Source: Bradyrhizobium neotropicale (lineage in GTDB: Bacteria; Pseudomonadota; Alphaproteobacteria; Rhizobiales; Xanthobacteraceae). From it: a DNA stretch of 64,000 nt. Shown here piece after piece: positions 17,069 to 25,134 of the stretch (the first letter of the stretch is position 1; each line of letters starts with the position of its first letter). The position numbers and the translations under genes were made by a program. Below the pieces are notes generated by a model. It did not search any database. It was not told the DNA's origin and was given only the letters and a program-made list of their open reading frames with translations. The stretch lies in the NCBI RefSeq assembly GCF_001641695.1, contig NZ_LSEF01000033.1, positions 118,456 to 182,455 of the forward strand, read 5' to 3'.

Positions 17069-17764
17069 CTACTTGTGCGCCCCGGTGAGCGGGTAGCGCC
17101 GCCTGAGCGAGGCGACGCATTGCGACGCGGCCGAGCTGATGGCGAGATAGACCACCGCCACCACGAGATACATTTCGACAAGACGGCCGTTGAGCTGCGC
17201 AAGTTTCGAGGCCGCGCCGAGAAGGTCGGTCAGCGAAAGCACGTAGACGAGCGATGTGTCCTGAAACAGGATGATGGTCTGGCTCAGGATGATCGGGCTC
17301 GCGACGCGAATGACCTGCGGCAGGATCACGCATCGGTAGGTGTCGAAGGTGGACAAAGCGAGCGCCTGGCACGCTTCGAACTGCCCCTTGTTCACCGCGC
17401 GCAATCCGACGCGAATGATCTCCGAATAATAGGCGGCCTCGAACAGGCCGAAGGTGATGAAGGCGGTCCAGGTGGCGCCGATCGGAATCGGACGGCCGTT
17501 GCCATAGAGATGCCCGAGCACGATCGGCACCAGGAAGAAGAACCAGAACAGCACGAGGATCAGCGGGATCGAGCGGATCAATGCGATGTAGGCGCGCACG
17601 ATGCGGGCGATGACCGGCACCTCGAAGTGCTGCACGAGGGCGAAGCAAGTCCCCAGCAGCATGCCGATGACGAAGGCCGCGGCGGTCAGCGCGAGAGAAA
17701 ATAGAAGTCCTGACCAGAGATAGGGCCATGCCTGAAGGAGGATCGAGAAATCGAGGCTGTTCAT
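17069..17764 (-). CDS. Polar amino-acid ABC transporter permease (second subunit)
   Basis: 231 residues with five or six membrane helices and the HisM/GlnP-type EAA loop (GLRAVNKGQFEACQALALS). The start MNSLDFSIL at 17764 overlaps the stop of the upstream permease gene by four bases (ATGA). The same reading frame extends much further upstream, but that is the shadow of the neighbouring gene. It forms the transmembrane pore together with the permease at 17761, and the ATPase gene follows after 18 bp. Confidence 0.9.
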   Translation of the reverse strand: MNSLDFSILLQAWPYLWSGLLFSLALTAAAFVIGMLLGTCFALVQHFEVPVIARIVRAYIALIRSIPLILVLFWFFFLVPIVLGHLYGNGRPIPIGATWTAFITFGLFEAAYYSEIIRVGLRAVNKGQFEACQALALSTFDTYRCVILPQVIRVASPIILSQTIILFQDTSLVYVLSLTDLLGAASKLAQLNGRLVEMYLVVAVVYLAISSAASQCVASLRRRYPLTGAHK

Positions 17765-18555
17765 TTCACGACCTCCATCCCCTGGTGCAAGGCGGCGCCC
17801 GGCTGTACGTCGTCCGCGAGGGCCGGCTCGATCGCGTCCTTCGCCGGCGTGGAGCCCGGGATCCGCACGGCTCTGTCGATGAGCATCATCGATTGATAGG
17901 CAATGAGCGCGAGTGCGAGGTAGATCAACGTCGCGGCGCCGAAAGCGGTGAAGGTCTGGAAGGTCGCTTCGCTGATCTGGCGCGCCTGCGCGGTCAGCTC
18001 CATCAATCCGATGGTGAGCGCCACCGACGTATTCTTGTAGATTCCCATGACTTCGCTGGTCAGGCTCGGCACGATCAGGCGCAATGCTTGCGGCACGATG
18101 ATGTGGCGATAGGTCAAGTATCCGCCAAGACCGAGCGCGCTGGCCGCCTCGGTCTGCCCCTTCGGCAAGGCCTCGATGCCCGCGCGCACCTGCTCTGCGA
18201 TGCGAGCCGCGGTGTAGAGGCCGAGGCACAGCAGGGCCGGGAAAAACGATCCCCAGGGCGGCGGGATCTGCTTGATGCTGTCGCCAAGCGAGGTCGGGAG
18301 AATCTCCGGCAGCACGAAGTACCAGAGGAACATCTGCACCAGGACGGGGATATTGCGGAAGATCTCCACATAGAGCCGCGCCAGAGCCGCAACGAGCCGG
18401 TTCTGCACGGTCCGGCCGATCCCGACGACGACACCGACTGCGAAGGCGATCCACCAGCCGAAGAAGGCCAACGCCAGTGTCCAACCAAGACCCGAGAGAA
18501 GCCAGTCGACATAGCGCTGACCATCTGCCGTCTGTTCAAAAAGCACTCCGAACAT
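17761..18555 (-). CDS. Polar amino-acid ABC transporter permease (first subunit)
   Basis: 264 residues, inner membrane, with the family's conserved IFRNIPVLVQMFLWYF segment and EAA loop (GIEALPKGQTEAASALGLGG). It is longer than its partner because of a C-terminal cytoplasmic tail of about 35 residues (STPAKDAIEPALADDVQPG). It is the third gene of the operon, 61 bp after the binding-protein gene and overlapping the next permease by four bases. It should form a heterodimer with the product of the gene at 17069. Confidence 0.9.
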   Translation of the reverse strand: MFGVLFEQTADGQRYVDWLLSGLGWTLALAFFGWWIAFAVGVVVGIGRTVQNRLVAALARLYVEIFRNIPVLVQMFLWYFVLPEILPTSLGDSIKQIPPPWGSFFPALLCLGLYTAARIAEQVRAGIEALPKGQTEAASALGLGGYLTYRHIIVPQALRLIVPSLTSEVMGIYKNTSVALTIGLMELTAQARQISEATFQTFTAFGAATLIYLALALIAYQSMMLIDRAVRIPGSTPAKDAIEPALADDVQPGAALHQGMEVVK

Positions 18556-18616
18556 CGCGAACCTCTAGGTTGGGTGCGAGCGAAGGCGACTCCGTCGAGT
18601 CCCGCGGCTTTTGCGG

Positions 18617-19528
18617 TCAGTCGACCGCATCACTCGGATGCGCGATCCGCTCCATCAGCGTCTCGGTGAGCGGGAATGCGAGATTCTCGCCCTTGGGCGG
18701 GATGGGCCTCGTAAACCATTTCGTGTAGGTCTTTTCGAACTGGCCCGACGCCATCTGCTTGGACAGGACGTCGTCGACGAGCGCCTTGAAGCCGGCATCG
18801 CCCTTCGTGAACATCAGCCCGTAGTAGATCCGCGCGTATCCTTCAGGCAGGAAGATCAGCGCGTCCGGATTCGGTGCTGCGGCCTTGAGGCCGGCGAGGA
18901 GGATGTCGTCCTCCATGAAGGCCGCAGCGCGGCCCGTATTCAGCATCAGGAAGGATTCCGCATGATCCTTGGCCTGAACGATGTTGAGACCGAGCTGTTC
19001 CTTGGCGTTGACGCCTTGCGCAAAGCCCACCGCGTTCGAGCCCTGGGTGACGACGATCGTCTTGCCCTTGAGATTGCCGGCGGTCTTCAGGCCGCTGTCG
19101 GCCTTGACCAGCCAGCGCGGCTGGCTGACGAAGGTCGTCACCGAAAACGAGACCTGCTCCTGCCGCTTCTTGTCATTGGCCGTTCCGCCGCACTCGATAT
19201 CGACGGTGCCGCTCTGGATCAGCGGGATGCGGTTGGACGAGTTCACCGGCGTGTAGTTGACGGTGAGATTGGCCAGGCCAAGCTCCGCCTTGACCCGCTC
19301 GACGATGGCCGCGCAGAGATCGAGCGAGAAGCCGATCGGCTTCTGATCGGGGCCGAGATAGGAGAACGGGATCGAGGCTTCGCGGTAGCCAATCGTGATC
19401 GCGCCGCTCGACTTGATCTTGCTCAGCGTCGGACTGTCGGCCGCGGCCGACGGCCCGGCCAGGGCAGCGAGGGCCACGAGCGCCGACAGGGCTGCGGATA
19501 TCCGTGCAATATTCCTCATGTCCTGCAC
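18617..19528 (-). CDS. Periplasmic amino-acid binding protein (SBP family 3)
   Basis: 303 residues with a signal peptide (ALSALVALAALAGPSAAAD). The mature protein opens with SGAITIGYREASIPFSY and continues with FSLDLCAAIVERVK, the pattern of GltI/AatJ-type glutamate/aspartate-like binding proteins. DIECGGTANDKKRQEQVSFS and FMEDDILLAG are also family features. It selects the substrate for the downstream permeases and ATPase, and it lies 20 bp after the aminotransferase gene. Similarity to the acidic amino-acid subfamily hints at an acidic or amide amino acid, but specificity cannot be read reliably. Confidence 0.9.
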   Translation of the reverse strand: MQDMRNIARISAALSALVALAALAGPSAAADSPTLSKIKSSGAITIGYREASIPFSYLGPDQKPIGFSLDLCAAIVERVKAELGLANLTVNYTPVNSSNRIPLIQSGTVDIECGGTANDKKRQEQVSFSVTTFVSQPRWLVKADSGLKTAGNLKGKTIVVTQGSNAVGFAQGVNAKEQLGLNIVQAKDHAESFLMLNTGRAAAFMEDDILLAGLKAAAPNPDALIFLPEGYARIYYGLMFTKGDAGFKALVDDVLSKQMASGQFEKTYTKWFTRPIPPKGENLAFPLTETLMERIAHPSDAVD

Positions 19529-19548
19529 CCTCCTCTGTGATGTCAGGC

Positions 19549-20706
19549 CTAAGCGGCCCTGGATGATGTCTTCACGCGCCGGCTGATGAGATCGACCAGG
19601 CGGTCGACATCCCCTAACGTATTGAACATCCCGAACGACACGCGAATGCCGTCCCGTTCCGGCGACACGCGCACGCCGTTCTCCTCGAAGTAGCCGAGCC
19701 AGTCGGCGGCGGGCAGCGCGATGACATAGATGTGGGGCGCGCGGTGCCTCCGATCGCGCGGGCCGACGAGGCGGATATCGAGTGCGTCAAGCCCTGCAAT
19801 GAGGTGATCGCCGAGATCGAAGCAATGGTTCTGGATGTTTTCGACGCCGATCTGCTGGATCATGTCGAGCGCGGCGCCGAGCGCATGGATCGCGGGAAGA
19901 TTGAAATTGCCGAGCTCGAAGCGGCGTGCACTCGGCGCCGGCGCAAGCTGGTCCGGACGCGCGACGAGATCGGCCGGGATCTCGGCAAGGCCTGCGGCGG
20001 CGAGATATGCGGGTTCGAGCTCCGCATGTTCGCTGTTCCAATAGAGCAGTCCCAGTCCTTGCGGAACGAGCAACCCCTTGTGACTTCCCGATCCGACAAA
20101 CGTCGCACCGATGGCCCTGGCGTCGATCGGCACGATGCCGATTGCCTGCATCACGTCGACGACGAAATGGAGATTCATCTCCGCGCACAGGCGACCGATG
20201 CCTTCGATATCGAAGCGATGGCCGGCGTGAAACGTTACATGCGACATCGAGATCGCGCGGGTGTGCGCGTCGATGTGGGGACGAAAGCTCGCCGCATCGA
20301 CGATTTCGGTCATCGGCACGAAGCGCACCTCGATGCCCTTCCGTTGCAGATTAAGGAAGGCATAGGCGTTGTTGGGATGATCGCCGTGAACCATCAGGAC
20401 ATTATCACCCGCCCGCAGCGGCAGCGCGTTCGCGGCGATGTTCATGCTTTCCGAGGTGTTCTTGGTGAAGGCGATCTCGTCTGCGGACACGCCGAGGAAG
20501 CGCGCGACCTTGACGCGCGTCTGCTCGACGCGCTCGAGCCACACGCTCTTCGGGCCGGCCGTCTCCAGACCTTCGCGAAGGAAAAGGTCGATCGCCGCCT
20601 TCACGGGGCGCGCCAGCGGCGCCTGGAAGCCGGAATCGAGATAGGTCATCCGCTCGGCAGCCGGGAATTCCTTCCGCACGGCCTCGACGTCGTATTGACG
20701 TGACAT
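19549..20706 (-). CDS. Class V PLP aminotransferase (cysteine-desulphurase / epimerase-like)
   Basis: 385 residues from the start MSRQYDVEAV at 20706, with GAGGAGA six bases upstream; the longer frame upstream crosses the promoter and is not used. It shows YLDSGFQAPLARPV, FTKNTSESMNIAAN, the HGDHPNNAY segment, the PLP-contacting VVDVMQAIGIVP and the Schiff-base Lys in GSGSHKGLLVPQG. This is the isopenicillin-N-epimerase/desulphurase-like branch, which includes enzymes acting on many amino compounds. No catalytic Cys loop of a true desulphurase is obvious. Being first gene of an amino-acid importer operon, it probably processes the imported compound. The substrate is unknown. Confidence 0.85.
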   Translation of the reverse strand: MSRQYDVEAVRKEFPAAERMTYLDSGFQAPLARPVKAAIDLFLREGLETAGPKSVWLERVEQTRVKVARFLGVSADEIAFTKNTSESMNIAANALPLRAGDNVLMVHGDHPNNAYAFLNLQRKGIEVRFVPMTEIVDAASFRPHIDAHTRAISMSHVTFHAGHRFDIEGIGRLCAEMNLHFVVDVMQAIGIVPIDARAIGATFVGSGSHKGLLVPQGLGLLYWNSEHAELEPAYLAAAGLAEIPADLVARPDQLAPAPSARRFELGNFNLPAIHALGAALDMIQQIGVENIQNHCFDLGDHLIAGLDALDIRLVGPRDRRHRAPHIYVIALPAADWLGYFEENGVRVSPERDGIRVSFGMFNTLGDVDRLVDLISRRVKTSSRAA

Positions 20707-20857
20707 CCCATTCTCCTCTTCGGCACGTGGGTGGACCCGATTTGCACTGCACAAATCCTGTTCACCCGCCGGCGGAGCCAACGATATGGGCAGCCACAGG
20801 AACAGGATAGTTAAATTTTCATATTTCAGTAGCAATAATTCCGAAAATTGATATTTT
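20707..20857. promoter_or_regulatory. Divergent promoter region of the aminotransferase operon and iclR-type gene
   Basis: This 151-bp gap contains an AT-rich block (about 20806-20857) that stands out against the GC-rich surroundings. Two loosely mirrored A/T tracts (AATTTTCATATTTC and GAAAATTGATATTTT) lie in it. IclR proteins commonly bind such AT-rich imperfect palindromes in divergent promoters, so this is the likely operator. The exact site is not resolved. Confidence 0.4.
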
Positions 20858-20881
20858 ATGCTCTCAAACAGAGAGACGCAA

Positions 20882-21679
20882 ATGGCAGAGCCAGCCAAAA
20901 CCGACGGCCCCCTCGACCGCGCATTTGCCATCGTCGGGCATATCGCCAGCCAGACCAAAGCCGTCTCGGTGGCTGAGATCGCGCAGGCACTGGCACTTCC
21001 GCTTCCGACCGCGCATCGGCTGATCGGAAACCTGGAGGAGCGCGGGCTTCTCCAAAAGGCGCTCGGGACCAAGCGCTACGTGGTCGGCAATCAACTCGTC
21101 ACCTTGTCGGCCAAGGTCATCGGCGCGGCCTTTCGCACCGCGCGCCGGCACGCCGTGTTGCGCGCCGTCGCCGGAGAGATCGGCGAGCAGTGCGAGATCG
21201 GCGTCGTGCGCGACAACGTCGTGACCTATGTCGACAGCGTCCGCGTGTCGCAACCGCAAGGCCTGCAATTCAATCCGGGCGAAGCGGCCCCATTGCACTG
21301 CACGTCGACCGGCAAGATCTACATGAGCCGCCTGCCCGAGAAGGCGCGCGAAAAGCTCTGCAATGCGCTGGCGCTGACGAAATACACCGACAACACCGTC
21401 GTGGACCGCGACAGGCTTATGCAGGTTCTTGCGGAGACTCGTCAGCGCGGCTGGGCCAAGACCAACGAGGAGTTCGTCAAGGGGGTCGTCGGATGCGCCG
21501 TCCCGATCGTCTCACCCGATCGAGATCTGATCGCATGCCTCGGCGTCTCCGTTCCGGTGGCCCGCGTCAGCTTCGCCGAGCTCGACCACTTCATCGCGCC
21601 GCTTCAGAAAGCCGCGGCTCTCCTGTCGGAGACGATCCTCCAGGCAGATGATGATCACAAAGGCGATCGGGTCGAGTAG
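20882..21679 (+). CDS. IclR-family transcriptional regulator
   Basis: 265 residues from the ATG at 20882 (GAGAG upstream). An ATG at 20858 would add eight residues but has no ribosome-binding site. The N-terminal winged helix shows VSVAEIAQALALPLPTAHRLIGNLEERGLL, and the C-terminal effector domain shows PLHCTSTGKIYMSRL, GWAKTNEEFVKGVVGCAVPI and LGVSVPVARV, all typical of IclR. It is transcribed divergently from the aminotransferase/ABC operon and most likely controls it in response to the transported compound or a product. The effector is unknown. Confidence 0.9.
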   Translation: MAEPAKTDGPLDRAFAIVGHIASQTKAVSVAEIAQALALPLPTAHRLIGNLEERGLLQKALGTKRYVVGNQLVTLSAKVIGAAFRTARRHAVLRAVAGEIGEQCEIGVVRDNVVTYVDSVRVSQPQGLQFNPGEAAPLHCTSTGKIYMSRLPEKAREKLCNALALTKYTDNTVVDRDRLMQVLAETRQRGWAKTNEEFVKGVVGCAVPIVSPDRDLIACLGVSVPVARVSFAELDHFIAPLQKAAALLSETILQADDDHKGDRVE

Positions 21680-21869
21680 CGAGGGATCGCCGACTTCGAG
21701 CGTCTCGCAGAGCAGCTCCCAATCACCCGCAGCGCGCAGGCCCGTCACTCGTGGACGCGGCGCCTCAATTGGGCCGCATCCATTGACATCTATGTGACGG
21801 CCGGGGCAATTTTTGCTTTGCTGGCGAATCAGCGATGTCTCATGCCGAGTACCTCTTGGACAATTTTCA

Positions 21870-23441
21870 GTGCTTTCGAGACTGATAGCGTTGCTGCGCC
21901 GCCTTCCTGCGGTGCAATGGGCGTTCGGTAGGCTCCGGCCTTCGCCGCAGGTCGACACCGCGAGTTCCGAGCCGGTCGCTCTGGAACATTCTTCCGTTGT
22001 CGTTGCCGATAGCACGGAAGGTCTTGCGGCTGTTTCTGCCGATATTTGCGTCGGCAGCGAGCCGTCTCGCGATATCACCGCGGTTGCCGTGGAGAGCGCG
22101 ACGACCGTGGATCTTTCTGAAGAGACTTCGGCCGGCGGCCCCGATGTCGGCAGCGGCCCATCTTGCACCACACTTGCGGACGTCGAGACGATCATCGCAG
22201 ATGACGCTCCGCTCACCATTCTCGAGACTTCAGACCATTCCGAGATCCCGGACGCCAGCACGAGCGCCGATCCAGACCACAGCGACACCGTGGATGTTGA
22301 GCTGGTCGCTGCGGACGAGCCAGTCGTTATCGAGGTCGTCGAGAGCTCTCCCGAGGCCCTGGCAGATATTGCTGGCGCTGATGAGTCAGCCAGCAGTGCG
22401 ACCGCTGACATCGAGCCTGTCGCGGTAGACACTTCTCCGGCAAGCCTTGCCGCCCTCGCGGAAGATGCTCCGCCCGATCGTTCCGACGTCAGCATCAGCA
22501 GCGATCCGAGCCACAGCATCGCAGACCTCGAAACGGTCGCCGCGGGCGAACCGGCCATTGCCGATAGCACAGAGAGCTCTCCGGAGGCTCTGGCAGATAT
22601 TGTCGCCGACGAGTCGTCTTGCAGCACGGCCGCCGACGTCGAGCCGGTCACGGTAGACGCCTCTGCGGCAAGCCTTGCCGCCCTCGCGGAAGAGGCTCCG
22701 GCCGATCATCCCGATGTCAGCATCAGCAGCGATCCGAGCCACAGCATCGCGGACCTCGAGACGGTCGCCGCGGACGAACCGGCCATTGCCGATAGCACAG
22801 AGAGCTCTCCGGAGGTCCTGGCAGATATTTCCGGCGACAAGTCATCCAGCAGCACAGTCATCGACGTCGAGCCGGTGGCGGTAGACGCCATTGCGGTCGG
22901 CCCGATCGAACTTGCCGAGACTGCTCTGGTCGATTGTCCCGAGGCCGGCATCAGCCGCGACGACGCTGCCAGCGAGGCAGTCACTGTCGAAAGCGCGCCG
23001 ATTGCTACAGCCGAAGCAGAGGAAGCTCCTTCGGCCTCGACGCTCAGCATCACCTCGACCGACGAACCGCCCGCAGTTGGCGCATCCTCCGCACCGGACG
23101 CCCGAGATGTTCCGAAGGCGCCGGCGAAAGCCGCAGAGCCCATCGATCGCGCCACGCTGATCCGGCGGCGCTGGGCGGAGACCGGGATCAGGATGTGGAA
23201 CCCGCGGCTGCATGGCACCGGTGAGGCCGCGCTGAACATCCAGGGACGCATCGAGCTGCTGCCGCCCGAGCCGGGCGAAAAGATGCCGCGCTACGACAAG
23301 CTCGAGTTCAGGATGCTCGGTGGACAGATCGTTTGCGAGGGCGTCATCGTCGAGGCGCCCGTGCATGCGGGCCAGCGCAGCTTCACCGTGCTCGCCGAGC
23401 GGCGACAGCCGGAGCGCGCACGTGAGGCTGTGCCGGCCTGA
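21870..23441 (+). CDS. Acidic repeat protein with conserved C-terminal domain
   Basis: 523 residues if it starts at the GTG at 21870 (MLSRLIALLRRLP); the frame is open back to 21813 and the start is uncertain. There is a short basic amphipathic N terminus, then about 400 residues of acidic, Ala/Ser/Asp/Glu/Val-rich sequence. This region includes two near-identical 76-residue units (SLAALAE.AP.D..DVSISS, DPSHSIADLETVAA.EPAIA, DSTESSPE.LADI), preceded by a degenerate third. The last 95 residues are different: basic and ordered (LIRRRWAETGIRMWNPRLHG, LPPEPGEKMPRYDKLEFRML). They look like the conserved functional domain, and the repeats look like an extended spacer. There is no signal peptide. 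Function is unknown. Confidence 0.7.
   Translation: MLSRLIALLRRLPAVQWAFGRLRPSPQVDTASSEPVALEHSSVVVADSTEGLAAVSADICVGSEPSRDITAVAVESATTVDLSEETSAGGPDVGSGPSCTTLADVETIIADDAPLTILETSDHSEIPDASTSADPDHSDTVDVELVAADEPVVIEVVESSPEALADIAGADESASSATADIEPVAVDTSPASLAALAEDAPPDRSDVSISSDPSHSIADLETVAAGEPAIADSTESSPEALADIVADESSCSTAADVEPVTVDASAASLAALAEEAPADHPDVSISSDPSHSIADLETVAADEPAIADSTESSPEVLADISGDKSSSSTVIDVEPVAVDAIAVGPIELAETALVDCPEAGISRDDAASEAVTVESAPIATAEAEEAPSASTLSITSTDEPPAVGASSAPDARDVPKAPAKAAEPIDRATLIRRRWAETGIRMWNPRLHGTGEAALNIQGRIELLPPEPGEKMPRYDKLEFRMLGGQIVCEGVIVEAPVHAGQRSFTVLAERRQPERAREAVPA
22443..22898 (+). repeat. Two 228-bp in-frame tandem repeats
   Basis: The sequence beginning AGCCTTGCCGCCCTCGCGG at 22443 recurs at 22671, exactly 228 bp (76 codons) later. 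The two units are nearly identical over their length, and a more diverged unit lies upstream from about 22215. High identity between neighbours suggests recent duplication and likely copy-number variation among strains. Confidence 0.85.
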
Positions 23442-23502
23442 TCGTTTTGCCTGCAATGGCCGGTGAATTGTGTTAGGCTTGCGCCCTGACAGGGGGGATC
23501 GC

Positions 23503-23781
23503 ATGCCCACGAAATTGTTGCGAACGATCGCAATCGTCACGCTATGCGTCTCGCACGCAGCCTCCGCCGCCCCGGCCAAACGGCCGCGCCATCCGCCACC
23601 ACCGTTTGTCGATCCGGCAGCCCCCTACAAGGCCGATCGGCTGTCGTTCTCGCGCGGCGAGACGATCCTCAACACGCCCGGGCAAACCACCGTGCTCACG
23701 CGGCAGGTCCTCGACGATATGAATGCAACGAGCCTCAAGGACGCCATGCGCTCGACCGCCGGCGTCACGATCGGGCGATAA
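23503..23781 (+). CDS. Truncated TonB-dependent receptor: signal peptide plus start of plug domain
   Basis: 92 residues with a clear start (ATG 23503, AGGGGGG upstream) and a signal peptide (LLRTIAIVTLCVSHAASA). After a proline-rich stretch, it continues with RGETILNTPGQTTVLTRQVL and NATSLKDAMRSTAGVTIGR, the first 40 residues of a siderophore-receptor plug. It then stops, and the following 190 bp do not continue the barrel. Full receptors are 650-800 aa, so it cannot form a pore. It is either a decayed receptor gene whose 5' end survives intact or a stand-alone plug-like periplasmic protein. I favour the former. Confidence 0.55.
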   Translation: MPTKLLRTIAIVTLCVSHAASAAPAKRPRHPPPPFVDPAAPYKADRLSFSRGETILNTPGQTTVLTRQVLDDMNATSLKDAMRSTAGVTIGR

Positions 23782-23971
23782 CGCGCATCCCTCCCATCCT
23801 TCGCGCCATGCGCAAAGCCAGGATGTGCCGTTATTCCCGCGCATGGGACGAAATATTTTCAACGCAAGGCTGTTGCCTGCCGCGCCTTGCGCGACGTAGC
23901 TTGCGCATGATCGCGACGCGCACGCAAAGCCGCCGTCAGCGAGAACGACAAGAACACCTGGGAGGCAGACG

Positions 23972-24859
23972 ATGAGAAGGTTCGCAGCCGCACTATGCGC
24001 GGTGGCGCTGTTCGCGACGGGCGCGCAGGCACAGACTCTGAAGGATTTCCTCGCGGCGGTCACCAAGAAATGGACCACGCCATTCGAGCCGTTCCAGCTC
24101 ATCGGCAACATCTACTATGTCGGCACCGACGGCATCGCCGTCTACATCATCAAGACCTCGCAGGGCCTGATCCTGATGGATACGGCGCTGCCGCAGTCGA
24201 CGGGCATGATCAAGGACAGCATCGCGAAGCTCGGCTTCAAGGTTGCCGACATCAAGTACATCCTCAACACCCACGCGCATTTCGATCACACCGGCGGCTT
24301 CGCCGAGATCAAGAAGGAAAGCGGCGCGCAGCTCATCGCCGGCGAGCGCGACAAGCCGCTGCTCGAAGGCGGCTATTATCCCGGCGATGAGAAGAACGAG
24401 GACCTCGCCTTTCCCGCGGTGAAAGTCGATCGCGCGGTGAAGGAAGGCGACAAGGTCACGCTCGGCGACACCACTCTGACGGCACATGCGACGCCCGGCC
24501 ACTCGCCCGGCTGCACGAGCTGGGAGATGACCGTCAAGGACGGCAGCCAGGACCGCGAGGTTCTGTTCTTCTGCAGCGGAACGGTCGCGCTCAACCGGCT
24601 GGTCGGCCAGCCGACCTATGCCGGTATTGTCGACGACTATCGCACGACTTATGCCAAGGCCAAGGCGATGAAGATCGACGTTCTGCTCGGGCCGCATCCG
24701 GAGGTCTACGGCATGCAGGACAAGCGCGCGCAGATGAAGGACGGCGCGCCGAACCCGTTCGTCAAGCCGGGCGAACTCACGACCTATGCGGCCGGCCTCG
24801 AACAGGACTTCGACAAGCAGCTCGCCAAGCAGACCGCAGCCCTGCAGACTGCGAAGTAG
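23972..24859 (+). CDS. blaBJP: Subclass B3 metallo-beta-lactamase, BJP-1-like
   Basis: 295 residues with a signal peptide ending QAQ. Zinc site 1 and 2 ligands are all visible: NTHAHFDHTGG (the H-x-H-x-D-H motif), the His in ATPGHSPGCTSW, and the His in LLGPHPEVYGM. The sequence follows my memory of BJP-1, the chromosomal B3 carbapenem-hydrolysing enzyme of Bradyrhizobium japonicum, almost throughout (for example LLEGGYYPGDEKNEDLAF). It would hydrolyse beta-lactams in the periplasm. GGGAGG precedes the ATG. A hairpin follows the gene. No LysR/AmpR-type regulator is adjacent, so expression may be constitutive and low. Confidence 0.92.
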   Translation: MRRFAAALCAVALFATGAQAQTLKDFLAAVTKKWTTPFEPFQLIGNIYYVGTDGIAVYIIKTSQGLILMDTALPQSTGMIKDSIAKLGFKVADIKYILNTHAHFDHTGGFAEIKKESGAQLIAGERDKPLLEGGYYPGDEKNEDLAFPAVKVDRAVKEGDKVTLGDTTLTAHATPGHSPGCTSWEMTVKDGSQDREVLFFCSGTVALNRLVGQPTYAGIVDDYRTTYAKAKAMKIDVLLGPHPEVYGMQDKRAQMKDGAPNPFVKPGELTTYAAGLEQDFDKQLAKQTAALQTAK

Positions 24860-24881
24860 CGGCTTCGGTTCTCGCTTTTCG

Positions 24882-24900
24882 CCTCTCCCCACGGGAGAGG
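24882..24900 (+). terminator. Hairpin after the beta-lactamase gene
   Basis: CCTCTCCC and GGGAGAGG pair perfectly around a three-base loop, 23 bp after the stop codon. It is related in sequence to the hairpin at 1559-1586. Confidence 0.5.
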
Positions 24901-25134
24901 TGAAGAGCATGGTTAGCATGAGGTAGCACTCGCAGATGAGGGCAATCTGCAGCCGGATGCACTTCCATTCCGGTGCATATGCTTAACGCGGCCTCACCGG
25001 TGCACGCGGCGGTGAGAAATCTGCGGCGGCGCGCAACTTGCGCGCGCGGCCCACGCGGAACCGTCTAACCCGCCTTTTTACCCGTGCCATGCAAGATCTC
25101 CGGTGTTTTCTCAGCATCCGGGGCTCGTATTTCA

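Noticed and set aside
22443..22898. CRISPR array or mobile-element direct repeats
   Set aside because: The 228-bp repeats are adjacent without spacers and lie in frame in one gene.
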